Part shown: positions 1 to 7,854 of the stretch, piece after piece
Layout of the letters: the number at the start of each line of letters is the position of its first letter
How positions within the stretch are numbered: the first letter of the stretch is position 1
IMG/VR virus record: IMGVR_UViG_3300012936_000060
Location: 1-36,357 of that record
Length of the DNA: 36,357 bases
Direction: 5' to 3' (one strand)
DNA from: a virus
Position numbers and translations under genes: made by a program
The notes under the pieces: generated by a model
What the model was told of the DNA's origin: nothing
The model's input: the letters and a program-made list of their open reading frames with translations, nothing else
The model's database searches: none

Positions 1-135
1 ATTAGAAAAAAGTTAGAAAAAGAGAGAGAACAAGAGATAATGGAATCCACTTTACCTCCTGGATTTGTCGTAAATGGAGAAGAGGAAGAGACTTTTACAG
101 ATTCTGAAGGAACTGTTTGGTTCGTCGTTCGTTGA
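1..135 (+). CDS. C-terminal end of an upstream gene (partial, unidentified)
   Basis: An open frame runs from the first base to a TGA at 133-135, giving 44 residues of a protein whose start lies outside the window. It begins with a charged, probably helical stretch (KKLEKEREQEI) and ends with an acidic tail and TVWFVVR. In T4 the gene before 18 is 17 (large terminase), and position alone makes the terminase C-terminus a candidate. No ATPase or nuclease motif is visible in this short piece, so the identity is open. It is followed by a 74-base gap holding a late promoter for the sheath gene. Confidence 0.55.
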   Translation: MRKKLEKEREQEIMESTLPPGFVVNGEEEETFTDSEGTVWFVVR

Positions 136-148
136 AAAAATACTATTT

Positions 149-156
149 TATAAATA
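149..156 (+). promoter_or_regulatory. T4-type late promoter upstream of tail sheath gene
   Basis: Exact match to the T4 late promoter -10 box TATAAATA, 53 bases before the sheath start codon and in the gap after the upstream gene. In T4 this box is recognised by RNA polymerase carrying gp55 with the sliding clamp. The same octamer recurs before several other genes here, which supports a real function. Confidence 0.75.
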
Positions 157-209
157 TACTCGAATAGAAAATAGTTTTTTATTTTGTTTTAAAAAAAAAG
201 GAGAAAAAT

Positions 210-2111
210 ATGGCATCACTATTAAGTCCAGGTGTTATATCGAGAGAAATAGACTTGACAACAGCAACCCCTGCTGTTGCATCCACAGAAGGTGGAATTG
301 TTCTAAACGCTCAATGGGGCCCAGCAGATAAATTAGTTTTATTATCAGATGAGACTGATTTGGTAGATGTATATGGAAAACCGAATGACATTAACTTTGC
401 CAGATGGTTTTCTGCTAAAAACTTTTTATCATATTCTGGAGCATTATATGCTACTAGAGCTGTAGGAGATAGTTTCAGAAATTCAACTAGTGGAGGAACT
501 TCAGTACTGATTAAGAATAAAGAAATATTTGATGAGAAGTCAGTTGTCGCAAATGAAGGTTTGTTTGCTGCAAGATATGCTGGAGTAATCGGAAATAGTT
601 TGAAAGTTGTTCTTGTTGATAAATCGACATGGGGAAGTTCAAGTTATAGTTCAAACTTTCTAAGTGAACCTGATATAGATGAACTTCACATTGCAGTAAT
701 TGATGAAGGTGGATTATTTTCAGGTCAAAAAGGAACTGTTTTAGAAAAATTTGAATATGTTTCTAAATTTGGTGATGCTGTAAGAAAAGACGGAACAACT
801 AACTATTATAAAAAACGTGTTAATGAAGGTTCCGAATATATTTACATTTTAGATGACCCAAAAGCATCTTTTGGTGGTATTACTTCAGAATGGGTAAAAT
901 TTGATTCCGATTCTGGTAAAGCATCAATGGTTTCTGGTCAAGACATTAATGACATTCTTTTAGGAATATCTCTAGGTGATACCAAACCTGAAGCTGTGTT
1001 ATACAAAGTAGGGGATAGTTACAATATGCCCGATGGTATGACTGTAACTCTTACTGCTGGAGAAACTTATACTGAAGCTGACGGAACTGCTCATGCTCAT
1101 GATGATATAATCGGCACGGAGAAAACTCCTGCTGGTGATGGGGTTGAGGATTATAATTCCACTCAAGCTTTACTTTCCTATGAGATTTTACTATCTGGCG
1201 GAGTCGGTGGGGATCTTGCAGTATCTGACGGAGATCTGAATCTTGCATATGATTTATTTGTAGATGAGGAAGCTGTAGACATCTCTTTTCTAATTTCTGC
1301 TGATGCTAGTAAAGCGGTTGTAAATCACATTTTTTCAATTGTTTCAACAAGACAAGATTGTTTAGGCGTTATTTCACCTCTAAGAGAGCATTGTGTAGGT
1401 AAATCAGATCCTATGACCCTAATCAAAGATTATAGAGAAAAAGAACTTAATGTTGGAAGTTTGAGAGACTTAAAAGGTAGTTTCATGGTTATGGATGATA
1501 ACTGGAAATACCAATTTGATAAATATAACAACGTAAACCGATGGGTTCCTTGTAACGGTGATACTGCTGGGTTGATGTCCGAGAATGATGCAGAAAGAGC
1601 TGCTTGGGTTAGTCCAGGAGGTCGAAGTTTGAAGAATGTTATCAAACTTGCTTGGAAATCTACAAAAGCTGAAAGGGACGTTCTTTATCCTTTAGGGGTA
1701 AATTCAATCACTACATTTCCTGGTGAAGGTGCAATATTATATGGTGATAGAACTATGTTACTAAGACCTTCTGCTTTTGACAGGATTAATGTTAGAAGAC
1801 TTTTCATCGTATTGAGAAAGACTATTTCAAGAACTGCTCGATCCTTCTTGTTTGAAAATAACACTTCATACACAAGAGAAAGATTCAAGAGTACTGTTAT
1901 TCCTTTCTTGGAAGATGTTCAAGGAAGACAAGGTATTAGCGATTTCTTAGTTGTTTGCGATGACACTAATAACAATGGACAAGTTATTGATCAAAATAGA
2001 TTTGTCGGTGACATATACATAAAACCAGCTAGAAGTATAAACTTCATAGAACTTAATTTTGTTGCAGTTAGAACAGATGTTGAGTTTAGTGAAGTTGTAG
2101 GTTCTATCTAA
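210..2111 (+). CDS. gp18: Tail sheath protein (T4 gp18 family)
   Basis: This 633-aa protein forms the contractile sheath around the tail tube and shortens on infection. The N-terminus (MASLLSPGVISREID, then NAQWGPADKL and SDETDLVDVYG) follows the T4 gp18 pattern of LLSPG, QWGPA and E-DLV-FG. The C-terminal third carries the conserved sheath core (RLFIVLRKTISRTARSFLFE near residues 529-548, ending in ELNFVAVRTDVEFSEVVG). Length is close to T4 gp18 (659 aa). The middle, around residues 250-310, is a threonine- and glycine-rich insertion that is probably the variable outer domain. The start is fixed by a strong AAGGAG site just upstream and the expected N-terminus. It lies 17 bases before the tube gene and probably shares its late transcript. 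Confidence 0.97.
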   Translation: MASLLSPGVISREIDLTTATPAVASTEGGIVLNAQWGPADKLVLLSDETDLVDVYGKPNDINFARWFSAKNFLSYSGALYATRAVGDSFRNSTSGGTSVLIKNKEIFDEKSVVANEGLFAARYAGVIGNSLKVVLVDKSTWGSSSYSSNFLSEPDIDELHIAVIDEGGLFSGQKGTVLEKFEYVSKFGDAVRKDGTTNYYKKRVNEGSEYIYILDDPKASFGGITSEWVKFDSDSGKASMVSGQDINDILLGISLGDTKPEAVLYKVGDSYNMPDGMTVTLTAGETYTEADGTAHAHDDIIGTEKTPAGDGVEDYNSTQALLSYEILLSGGVGGDLAVSDGDLNLAYDLFVDEEAVDISFLISADASKAVVNHIFSIVSTRQDCLGVISPLREHCVGKSDPMTLIKDYREKELNVGSLRDLKGSFMVMDDNWKYQFDKYNNVNRWVPCNGDTAGLMSENDAERAAWVSPGGRSLKNVIKLAWKSTKAERDVLYPLGVNSITTFPGEGAILYGDRTMLLRPSAFDRINVRRLFIVLRKTISRTARSFLFENNTSYTRERFKSTVIPFLEDVQGRQGISDFLVVCDDTNNNGQVIDQNRFVGDIYIKPARSINFIELNFVAVRTDVEFSEVVGSI

Positions 2112-2128
2112 AATAGAGGAGTAGAATA

Positions 2129-2683
2129 ATGGGTTATTCAATACAAAACATTAAATCACAATTGGTTGGCGGAGGCGCTCGTTCTGCCCTCTTCAGAGCA
2201 TCTTTTGCTTATCCTTCAGGATTACAAGGGGAAAATTCCAGTGAGAAATTACAATTTATGTGTAAAGCTTCTTCTGGTATTCCACAGTCCACAATTGACC
2301 CTATAGAGGTTGATTACATGGGTAGGAAGATAAAAGTTGCTGGAACAAGACCAGCTTTTCCAGATTGGACGTTGACTATCATTAATGATGAGGACTTTCT
2401 TATTCGTAATGACTTAGAAAGATGGATGAATCTTATGAACGGTCACATTGATAACAGTCAAGCTGTATCAATGGGAGATTATAAGAGTGATGGTACAATC
2501 GAACAGTTATCAAAAGACGGTTCTATCCTTAGGACATATACTTTCAAAGGTATTTTTCCTACAGATTTAGCTGCTATTGCTTTGGATTGGTCTGTTGACG
2601 AGATTCAAAGTTTTGATGTAACTTTCTCAGTTGACTGGTGGGAAGCATCTGGAATAGATTATCCAAAAGGTGAAAATCAGTAA
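2129..2683 (+). CDS. gp19: Tail tube protein (T4 gp19 family)
   Basis: This 184-aa protein builds the inner tail tube through which DNA passes. It matches T4 gp19 along its length: a cysteine-containing FMCKASSGIPQST segment, GRKIKVAGTRPAFPDWTLTI (T4 has NRKINVAGDRTFDDWTVTV), then YTFKGIFPTDLAAIALDWS and the near-terminal FDVTFSVDWWEASG. It is slightly longer than T4 gp19 (163 aa), mostly at the ends. The start has a GAGGAG site at the usual distance. A terminator follows the stop codon, so this gene probably closes the sheath-tube transcription unit. Confidence 0.97.
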   Translation: MGYSIQNIKSQLVGGGARSALFRASFAYPSGLQGENSSEKLQFMCKASSGIPQSTIDPIEVDYMGRKIKVAGTRPAFPDWTLTIINDEDFLIRNDLERWMNLMNGHIDNSQAVSMGDYKSDGTIEQLSKDGSILRTYTFKGIFPTDLAAIALDWSVDEIQSFDVTFSVDWWEASGIDYPKGENQ

Positions 2684-2706
2684 TATTTTGTTATAACTAT
2701 AAAGAA

Positions 2707-2740
2707 GGGTTCTACTAAATAATAGTGGAACTCTTTTTTT
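2707..2740 (+). terminator. Intrinsic terminator after tail tube gene
   Basis: GGGTTCTACT (2707-2716) can pair at all ten positions, two of them G-U, with AGTGGAACTC (2724-2733) around a 7-base loop, and is followed by seven T (2734-2740). It ends 17 bases before the portal start codon. Confidence 0.8.
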
Positions 2741-2757
2741 ATATATTGGAGAATGTA

Positions 2758-4500
2758 ATGCCCAAGTTTCTAGGTTATGAATTCGATTTATTTGGTTTTT
2801 TGAAAACAGACGAAAAACCAGTTGCACCTATCCTGAACGAACCGAATGATGACGGTTCTAAGATTGTTGAAGTATCTCAAGATAAGGACGGTGCTGGTGT
2901 ATTTTTTACTTCTGGCACAACTCTAAACTACGATAGTTCCTTTCAAGATGAAAAAGACTTGATAAAAAAATATAGAAATATGGCTTTTCAACCAGAAGTT
3001 GATGAAGCAATAAATGATATTATTGTTGACTCTATTGTTGCAGATGATAGGGAAGATACTGTAAAGGTTGATCTACAAAGGACTGAGTGGTCTAAAGGGA
3101 TTCAAAAGAAGGTTGCCGAAGAGTTCTCAAATGTTTTAGATATTTTAGAGTTTAGAGGAAAGGGATTTGAGATGTTCAAATCTTGGTATATTGACGGAAG
3201 AATATTCTATCAAAAAGTCCCTCACAAAGATAAAAAGAAAGGTTTACATTCAGTCAAAAGATTAGATTCACTCAACATAAAAAAAGTGAAAGAGATTACA
3301 AAAAAGACAGATCAAAAGACTGGTGTTGAATATATCACAGGAGTCAAAGAGTATTACATTTACAACAAACAATCAAACTATCATCCAGGATATACCTCAA
3401 TGAAGGGTAATGTTACAACCAGTATCAAAATACCTGTTGATAATATTGCCTATGCTCATTCTGGGTTGTTTGATAGTGAAAAGGAACAAGTCCTCTCGCA
3501 CCTGCACAAAGCAATGAAGACTTTGAATCAACTTCTAATGCTAGAAGATAGTGTTGTGATATATCGCATCTCTAGAGCACCTGAAAGACGAGTGTTTTAT
3601 ATTGATGTGGGTAATCTCCCAAGAACAAAAGCAGAACAATATCTTCAAGATATCATGAGAAGGTTTAGGAATAAATTGGTATATGATTCATCAACAGGTG
3701 AAGTTCGTGATGATCGGAAATTCACGACTATGACTGAAGATTATTGGTTACCAAGAAGAGAAGGAAAAACAGGAACATCAATTGAAACTTTACCTGCAGG
3801 TCAAAACCTTGGTGAAATGGAAGATGTTGAATATTTCAAAAAGAAACTTTACAAGTCTTTGAACATCCCGACTTCTAGATTAGAACAAGAAACTGCTTTC
3901 AATATGGGAAGATCTGGTGAAATAACCAGAGATGAAGTGAAGTTTGCTAAGTTTGTTGATAGATTGAGAAGAAGATTCTCAGAAATATTCTATGACCTTT
4001 TATCCACACAACTGATTATGAAAGGTGTGATGACTAAGGAAGAATGGGATGAGAATAAAGATAGGATTGAGTTTGTCTATTCTAACAACTCTTATTTTTC
4101 TGAACTAAAGAGTATGGAACTGTTGAGGGAAAGATTTGCTTTAGCAACTGAAGCGGAATCATATGTTGGTGAATATCTATCTCGCAGATGGATGTATAAT
4201 AATGTATTCAAGTTTAGTGATGCTGAGATTGCTGCAATGAAGAAAGAGATTGACAAAGAACAAGACGATGGGGAAATCACACCTGACGATTTTGGTAATG
4301 CTGGTGCTGAACTAAAACCTCCAACTTCAAACTCTCAACAAAGACCCTCACCTCAACCTCAACCGAACAGACCAGATTCGAATGAGCAAATTGTTTTAGA
4401 TGATAATGATATTGTTTCCAACTTTGCGGAAGCTAATAACATGAACACTAAAACTGTATCACAACTTTTAGAAAAGTTTTCTGAAGTGGAAGATGAATAA
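2758..4500 (+). CDS. gp20: Portal vertex protein (T4 gp20 family)
   Basis: This 580-aa protein forms the dodecameric portal at one capsid vertex, through which DNA is packaged and to which the neck and tail attach. The family pattern is clear: KKYRNMAFQPEVDEAINDII, then WYIDGRIFYQKV, then VVIYRISRAPERRVFYIDVG, then the LPAGQNLGEMEDVEYFKKKL and RLEQETAFNMGRSGEITRDE segments. T4 gp20 is 524 aa; the extra length is a proline- and glutamine-rich low-complexity stretch near residues 520-550 plus a short tail. The start at 2758 (MPKFLGYEF) is preferred over an in-frame ATG at 2725 because GGAG at 2748-2751 is correctly spaced and the earlier ATG lies inside the terminator hairpin. No late promoter box lies between the terminator and this start, so transcription may depend on read-through. 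Confidence 0.96.
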   Translation: MPKFLGYEFDLFGFLKTDEKPVAPILNEPNDDGSKIVEVSQDKDGAGVFFTSGTTLNYDSSFQDEKDLIKKYRNMAFQPEVDEAINDIIVDSIVADDREDTVKVDLQRTEWSKGIQKKVAEEFSNVLDILEFRGKGFEMFKSWYIDGRIFYQKVPHKDKKKGLHSVKRLDSLNIKKVKEITKKTDQKTGVEYITGVKEYYIYNKQSNYHPGYTSMKGNVTTSIKIPVDNIAYAHSGLFDSEKEQVLSHLHKAMKTLNQLLMLEDSVVIYRISRAPERRVFYIDVGNLPRTKAEQYLQDIMRRFRNKLVYDSSTGEVRDDRKFTTMTEDYWLPRREGKTGTSIETLPAGQNLGEMEDVEYFKKKLYKSLNIPTSRLEQETAFNMGRSGEITRDEVKFAKFVDRLRRRFSEIFYDLLSTQLIMKGVMTKEEWDENKDRIEFVYSNNSYFSELKSMELLRERFALATEAESYVGEYLSRRWMYNNVFKFSDAEIAAMKKEIDKEQDDGEITPDDFGNAGAELKPPTSNSQQRPSPQPQPNRPDSNEQIVLDDNDIVSNFAEANNMNTKTVSQLLEKFSEVEDE

Positions 4501-4502
4501 TA

Positions 4503-5900
4503 ATGAACTTTGAACTTGATATAGATTCTGAATCAATAGTTTTGAAAGAGGGTATTGACAATTCTTTCAGAGCAGTTTTTGATATACAGAACTTTTCTGT
4601 TGAACTTGTAAAAGAAAGACCTAATATTGATATTTTCTTTCAAGAACAGTTTGCTCCAGAAAAACATATACCCTTCGGTGTATCTTTAGATGAGAGTTCA
4701 AATGTCTATGATTCAGACTTTAGAAAGTTTTTTGGAATTCAAACTTTCAACATTTTCTGTGAGAGTAATCAACCGAAAGATTTCAACGAAGACTTTGAAA
4801 AGTTCTTTGGAGTTATTAGTTCTAGTTTAGATTTTTCAACTTTACAGAATCTAAAACCTCAGAAGAAGGTTATTGTAGAACCAGAAATAGTTCTAGAGAA
4901 AACTGAAGAAGTGGTTGAAGAAGAAGTGATTGTTGAAGTTGAGAAACCTTTCCCATTCAGAGTTTCATTAAATGAATCAAACTTTGTATATGATTGCGAT
5001 TTCCGAAAATATTTCAATATTCATAATTTTGAAACCTGTATTGATAGGTCTAAAAAGATTGATGATTTAGTTTTCGAAGAACATTTCCAAATCAAAAAAC
5101 AACCAGAATATGATTACAACATTATTGAGAATCTAAGGAAAGACCTCAATAGTCGAAAGATAGTTACAAGGGAAGAGAGGGAGAGTGTAGTCCTCAATGA
5201 ACCAGAAGTTTCTGTATTGGAAGAGGCTAAAGAATCCCTAGAACCTAATGTTGAAGAAACTACGAGTGTAATCAAAGAGAATCATTTCTACAAGATTGTG
5301 GAAGTTGATGCTCCAGAATACATTGAACCAGAACCTGAGATTGAAGTTTCATACAAAGATGAAGTTGAACAACAACTTGCCGATATGGAAAACAAGTATG
5401 AAGATTTGCTCCAAAAGACTAAAGAAGGGTATCAATCTCAATTGAATAAGATGGTGAACGATTTTTCTGAGTTTAGAAATCATATCAATCAACAAGTAAC
5501 TAGAATGTCTTTTATATCCTCTGCTACTGGTGGTGGTGCGGTAAACATTTTAGATATGGATGATGTTGATAAAACAAATCTAAGTAACGGATACACCCTT
5601 TCATATAATGACACTTTTAAGAAATTTGAGTTTATAAATCCTTCAACTGTCGGATCCTCAGCTTCCTTTGATAGTATGCAATCAGATGTTTTTGATATAG
5701 TTCAAGAAGATTTAGATAATGGATATATAGATTTATCCTTCTCAGCTGACAGTAACTATTACGATATTTCTGAAGTTCAGATAAATGGTGTTGTGAATTA
5801 TTACCCGTTATACAGTTTTACAACTTCTAGAAGAATAAATATTTCAAACCTAAATGTGGGCGTTGGTGATAAAGTTAGGGTTGTTTACATAAAAAGTTAA
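4503..5900 (+). CDS. Putative virion structural / fibre-like protein with acidic N-terminal repeats
   Basis: This 465-aa protein begins two bases after the portal stop codon, so translation is probably coupled. Residues 1-240 are acidic and contain a diverged repeat: IPFGVSLDESSNVYDSDFRK near residue 58 and FPFRVSLNESNFVYDCDFRK near residue 150, with partial copies (NEDFEKFFGV, FEEHFQI) between and after. Residues 290-340 look like a coiled coil (VEQQLADMENKYEDLLQKTK onward), suggesting an oligomeric rod. A glycine-rich hinge (SATGGGAVNILDMDDVDKTN) follows, then a beta-rich C-terminal domain ending in VGVGDKVRVVYIKS, a diverged relative of the ends of the next three proteins. The role is not known; a neck- or head-associated fibre is suggested by position beside the portal. 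No enzyme motif is seen. Confidence 0.8.
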   Translation: MNFELDIDSESIVLKEGIDNSFRAVFDIQNFSVELVKERPNIDIFFQEQFAPEKHIPFGVSLDESSNVYDSDFRKFFGIQTFNIFCESNQPKDFNEDFEKFFGVISSSLDFSTLQNLKPQKKVIVEPEIVLEKTEEVVEEEVIVEVEKPFPFRVSLNESNFVYDCDFRKYFNIHNFETCIDRSKKIDDLVFEEHFQIKKQPEYDYNIIENLRKDLNSRKIVTREERESVVLNEPEVSVLEEAKESLEPNVEETTSVIKENHFYKIVEVDAPEYIEPEPEIEVSYKDEVEQQLADMENKYEDLLQKTKEGYQSQLNKMVNDFSEFRNHINQQVTRMSFISSATGGGAVNILDMDDVDKTNLSNGYTLSYNDTFKKFEFINPSTVGSSASFDSMQSDVFDIVQEDLDNGYIDLSFSADSNYYDISEVQINGVVNYYPLYSFTTSRRINISNLNVGVGDKVRVVYIKS

Positions 5901-5910
5901 ACTTTTTTTT
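5891..5910 (+). terminator. Weak AT-only hairpin with T-run at the gene end
   Basis: AAAAAGT (5891-5897) and ACTTTTT (5901-5907) are perfectly complementary around a three-base loop that is itself the TAA stop codon, and the T-run continues to 5910. The stem has only one G-C pair, so termination would be weak. It may equally be chance in AT-rich DNA. Confidence 0.3.
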
Positions 5911-5928
5911 CAAAAACGTGAAAAAGTG

Positions 5929-5938
5929 TTATATATAA
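5929..5938 (+). promoter_or_regulatory. TTATATATAA element upstream of fibre gene (variant late promoter candidate)
   Basis: TTATATATAA lies 75 bases before the next start codon, preceded by AAAAAGTG and followed by TATAGA. The core TATATATA differs from the late box TATAAATA by one base. Closely similar elements stand before the next two paralogous genes (7786 and 9523), which argues for function. Promoter class is inferred, not shown. Confidence 0.4.
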
Positions 5939-6013
5939 GTATAGAATACGAAAAACTTTTGAAACTTGAGAACTTCATATAATGTTAGAACATGGAAACT
6001 CAGGGAGTAGAAA

Positions 6014-7756
6014 ATGCCTTTGAAAATAAAAGGTAATCAGATAAAACACTCTTCCATAGCACTGGAAAACCTTGAAGATATAGACTCTGGGAAAATATTA
6101 GGTAGTGATGGGGACGGAACTCCTTCTCTAATATCATCTCAAGATATAAGGTCTATAGCAGGATTAACAACAACTGATAACGTTCAGTTTTCCGAAATAA
6201 ATGGTAATCAGGGAGTTTTCGCATCCTTAGACGCTGATGGTAGTGTAGTATTCAAGTCTGATTTGGCTATTAGTGGAAACCTTGTAGTAAAAGGTGATAA
6301 AACTAATATAGATACAACTAATCTAACAATAGATGACCCAATGATATATCTTTCAAAGGGTAACTCTTCAAACTTATTAGATATTGGTTTAGTAGGTAGT
6401 TACAAATCAACAGATAGTGGATCTAGTATTATTTCAAATGCTGATTTCGATTATGATATATCATCTGATGATTGGATTGATATTTCAATAGGACATTCTT
6501 CAAGGTATTACGTTGAATGGAGATCCTCCCCTAAAGATTTACACCTTCGTACTATATCTGGAAATTCTGGGGAAATTGCTATGGGGGCAATGGTATATCA
6601 AGATATAGAATTTTCCGTTGACACCTCAGGCGATAAATCTTATAAATTTGATGTAGAAATCATGGTTGGATATGCTCATTCAGGGGTATATTGCGAACTC
6701 TCTTTCTGGGATAGATCGGTAACTCCAACTTTCCGCACGAGAGCAGATGCTGAAGATAATAAGAAAGTATATGTTGGATCAATTCCTGGAACATATAATG
6801 TTGGAGCTTGGAGTCGTAGACAAAGCGACGATTATCATACTATGAGCTCAAATACAATAACTCCATCATCTGACCTTTCTGATGGATTTAACATATCCAT
6901 TAAAGTTGGTAATGGAACTATCACAGGAAGTAACCCTTGGGTTGGTGGTGGTTCGATTTATATCGCTGATGTAAAAATATACGAAATTGATGTCGCAACT
7001 GGGAATGAAACGGAGCTTATCCTACCTTCAGAGAAATTTTCTGGATTATTTCGAGACGCTAGTGATGGTAAATTTAAGTTGTTTGATACTGGTGAAGATT
7101 TGTCTTCTAGTACGACAGTAACTCCAAACTACACGCATATTTCTGGTTATCAATATAGTGTAGGTAAATTGGTTGCTGATATTGAAGGTGATATAACCTT
7201 CTCAACTAATAGAACGTTCACTCTGAGTGGTGATTTAGGTGGATCGGCAACATTTGACGGTTCTTCTAACGTAAACATCTCATCTACCTTTCAAGACGAT
7301 TCAATACAATACACAAATATAGATTTTCTTGTAGATGAAGATAATATGAGTTCTGATTCTGAAACTAAAGTTCCAACACAACAATCTGTAAAAGCGTATG
7401 TCGATAGTTCAATTTCAACTGGTGGGTTTTCAGACTTGGAAGTTAAAGATGTGAAAATGGTTTCTGAAGTTTCATCTGGAGTCTTTGAATTTATCAAAGT
7501 GAAGTATGTAATAGACAATATTTCAGTGAATTCTTCCGATGAAAGTTCGAACTATGTGACAATCAGTACTGCTATTGATAGTGAATTTGAAAGTTTATCT
7601 ACACTTTATATAAATGGTCAAAGGTTTAGATATTCTTCCGATAACGGTTCGAACAATGACTACTGGATTTCTCAATCTGGGACTAGGATAAACTTCAGTA
7701 GTGGACTAATAAAAAATAATGATCAAATAGAAATAAAATATTTTATAAAATCTTAA
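6014..7756 (+). CDS. Tail fibre-like structural protein, paralogue 1
   Basis: This 580-aa protein starts MPLKIKGNQIKHSSIALENL, very like the starts of the proteins at 7855 and 9596, and the N-terminal part carries ISSQDIRSIAGLTTTDNVQF. Around residues 85-115 is a NLVVKGDKTNIDTTNLTIDD-type module, common in marine T4-like phage fibres and repeated in four other proteins here. Residues 130-345 are a unique insertion without close match in its paralogues, rich in Tyr, Ser and Asp, perhaps a carbohydrate-binding beta domain. It is followed by NIDFLVDEDNMSSDSETKVP and QQSVKAYVDS, shared with the 9596 protein. The last 75 residues (LYINGQRFRYSSD to IEIKYFIKS) form the shared C-terminal domain. GGGAG precedes the start codon. 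A virion fibre or adhesin role is likely; the location in the particle is unknown. Confidence 0.82.
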   Translation: MPLKIKGNQIKHSSIALENLEDIDSGKILGSDGDGTPSLISSQDIRSIAGLTTTDNVQFSEINGNQGVFASLDADGSVVFKSDLAISGNLVVKGDKTNIDTTNLTIDDPMIYLSKGNSSNLLDIGLVGSYKSTDSGSSIISNADFDYDISSDDWIDISIGHSSRYYVEWRSSPKDLHLRTISGNSGEIAMGAMVYQDIEFSVDTSGDKSYKFDVEIMVGYAHSGVYCELSFWDRSVTPTFRTRADAEDNKKVYVGSIPGTYNVGAWSRRQSDDYHTMSSNTITPSSDLSDGFNISIKVGNGTITGSNPWVGGGSIYIADVKIYEIDVATGNETELILPSEKFSGLFRDASDGKFKLFDTGEDLSSSTTVTPNYTHISGYQYSVGKLVADIEGDITFSTNRTFTLSGDLGGSATFDGSSNVNISSTFQDDSIQYTNIDFLVDEDNMSSDSETKVPTQQSVKAYVDSSISTGGFSDLEVKDVKMVSEVSSGVFEFIKVKYVIDNISVNSSDESSNYVTISTAIDSEFESLSTLYINGQRFRYSSDNGSNNDYWISQSGTRINFSSGLIKNNDQIEIKYFIKS

Positions 7757-7785
7757 AAAATATAGACTCTTATACTATGGTGAAA

Positions 7786-7795
7786 TTATATATAA
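7786..7795 (+). promoter_or_regulatory. TTATATATAA element upstream of fibre gene
   Basis: An exact second copy of TTATATATAA, 59 bases before the next ATG, in an AT-rich 98-base gap with no other recognisable signal apart from a strong AAGGAG ribosome site. It is the counterpart of the element at 5929. A role as a variant late promoter is inferred. Confidence 0.38.
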
Positions 7796-7854
7796 TAGGG
7801 TGAAGTGAGAAATATATAATAAAAAATACATTTTTTTAAAAAAAGGAGAAAAAA

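Noticed and set aside
74-331. Open frame overlapping the start of the tail sheath gene
   Set aside because: It overlaps both the partial upstream gene and the well-supported sheath gene in a different frame, runs through the late promoter, and its product resembles no protein family.
2725-2757. Longer portal start at 2725
   Set aside because: That ATG lies inside the terminator hairpin, has no ribosome site, and the added residues are not part of the expected portal N-terminus.
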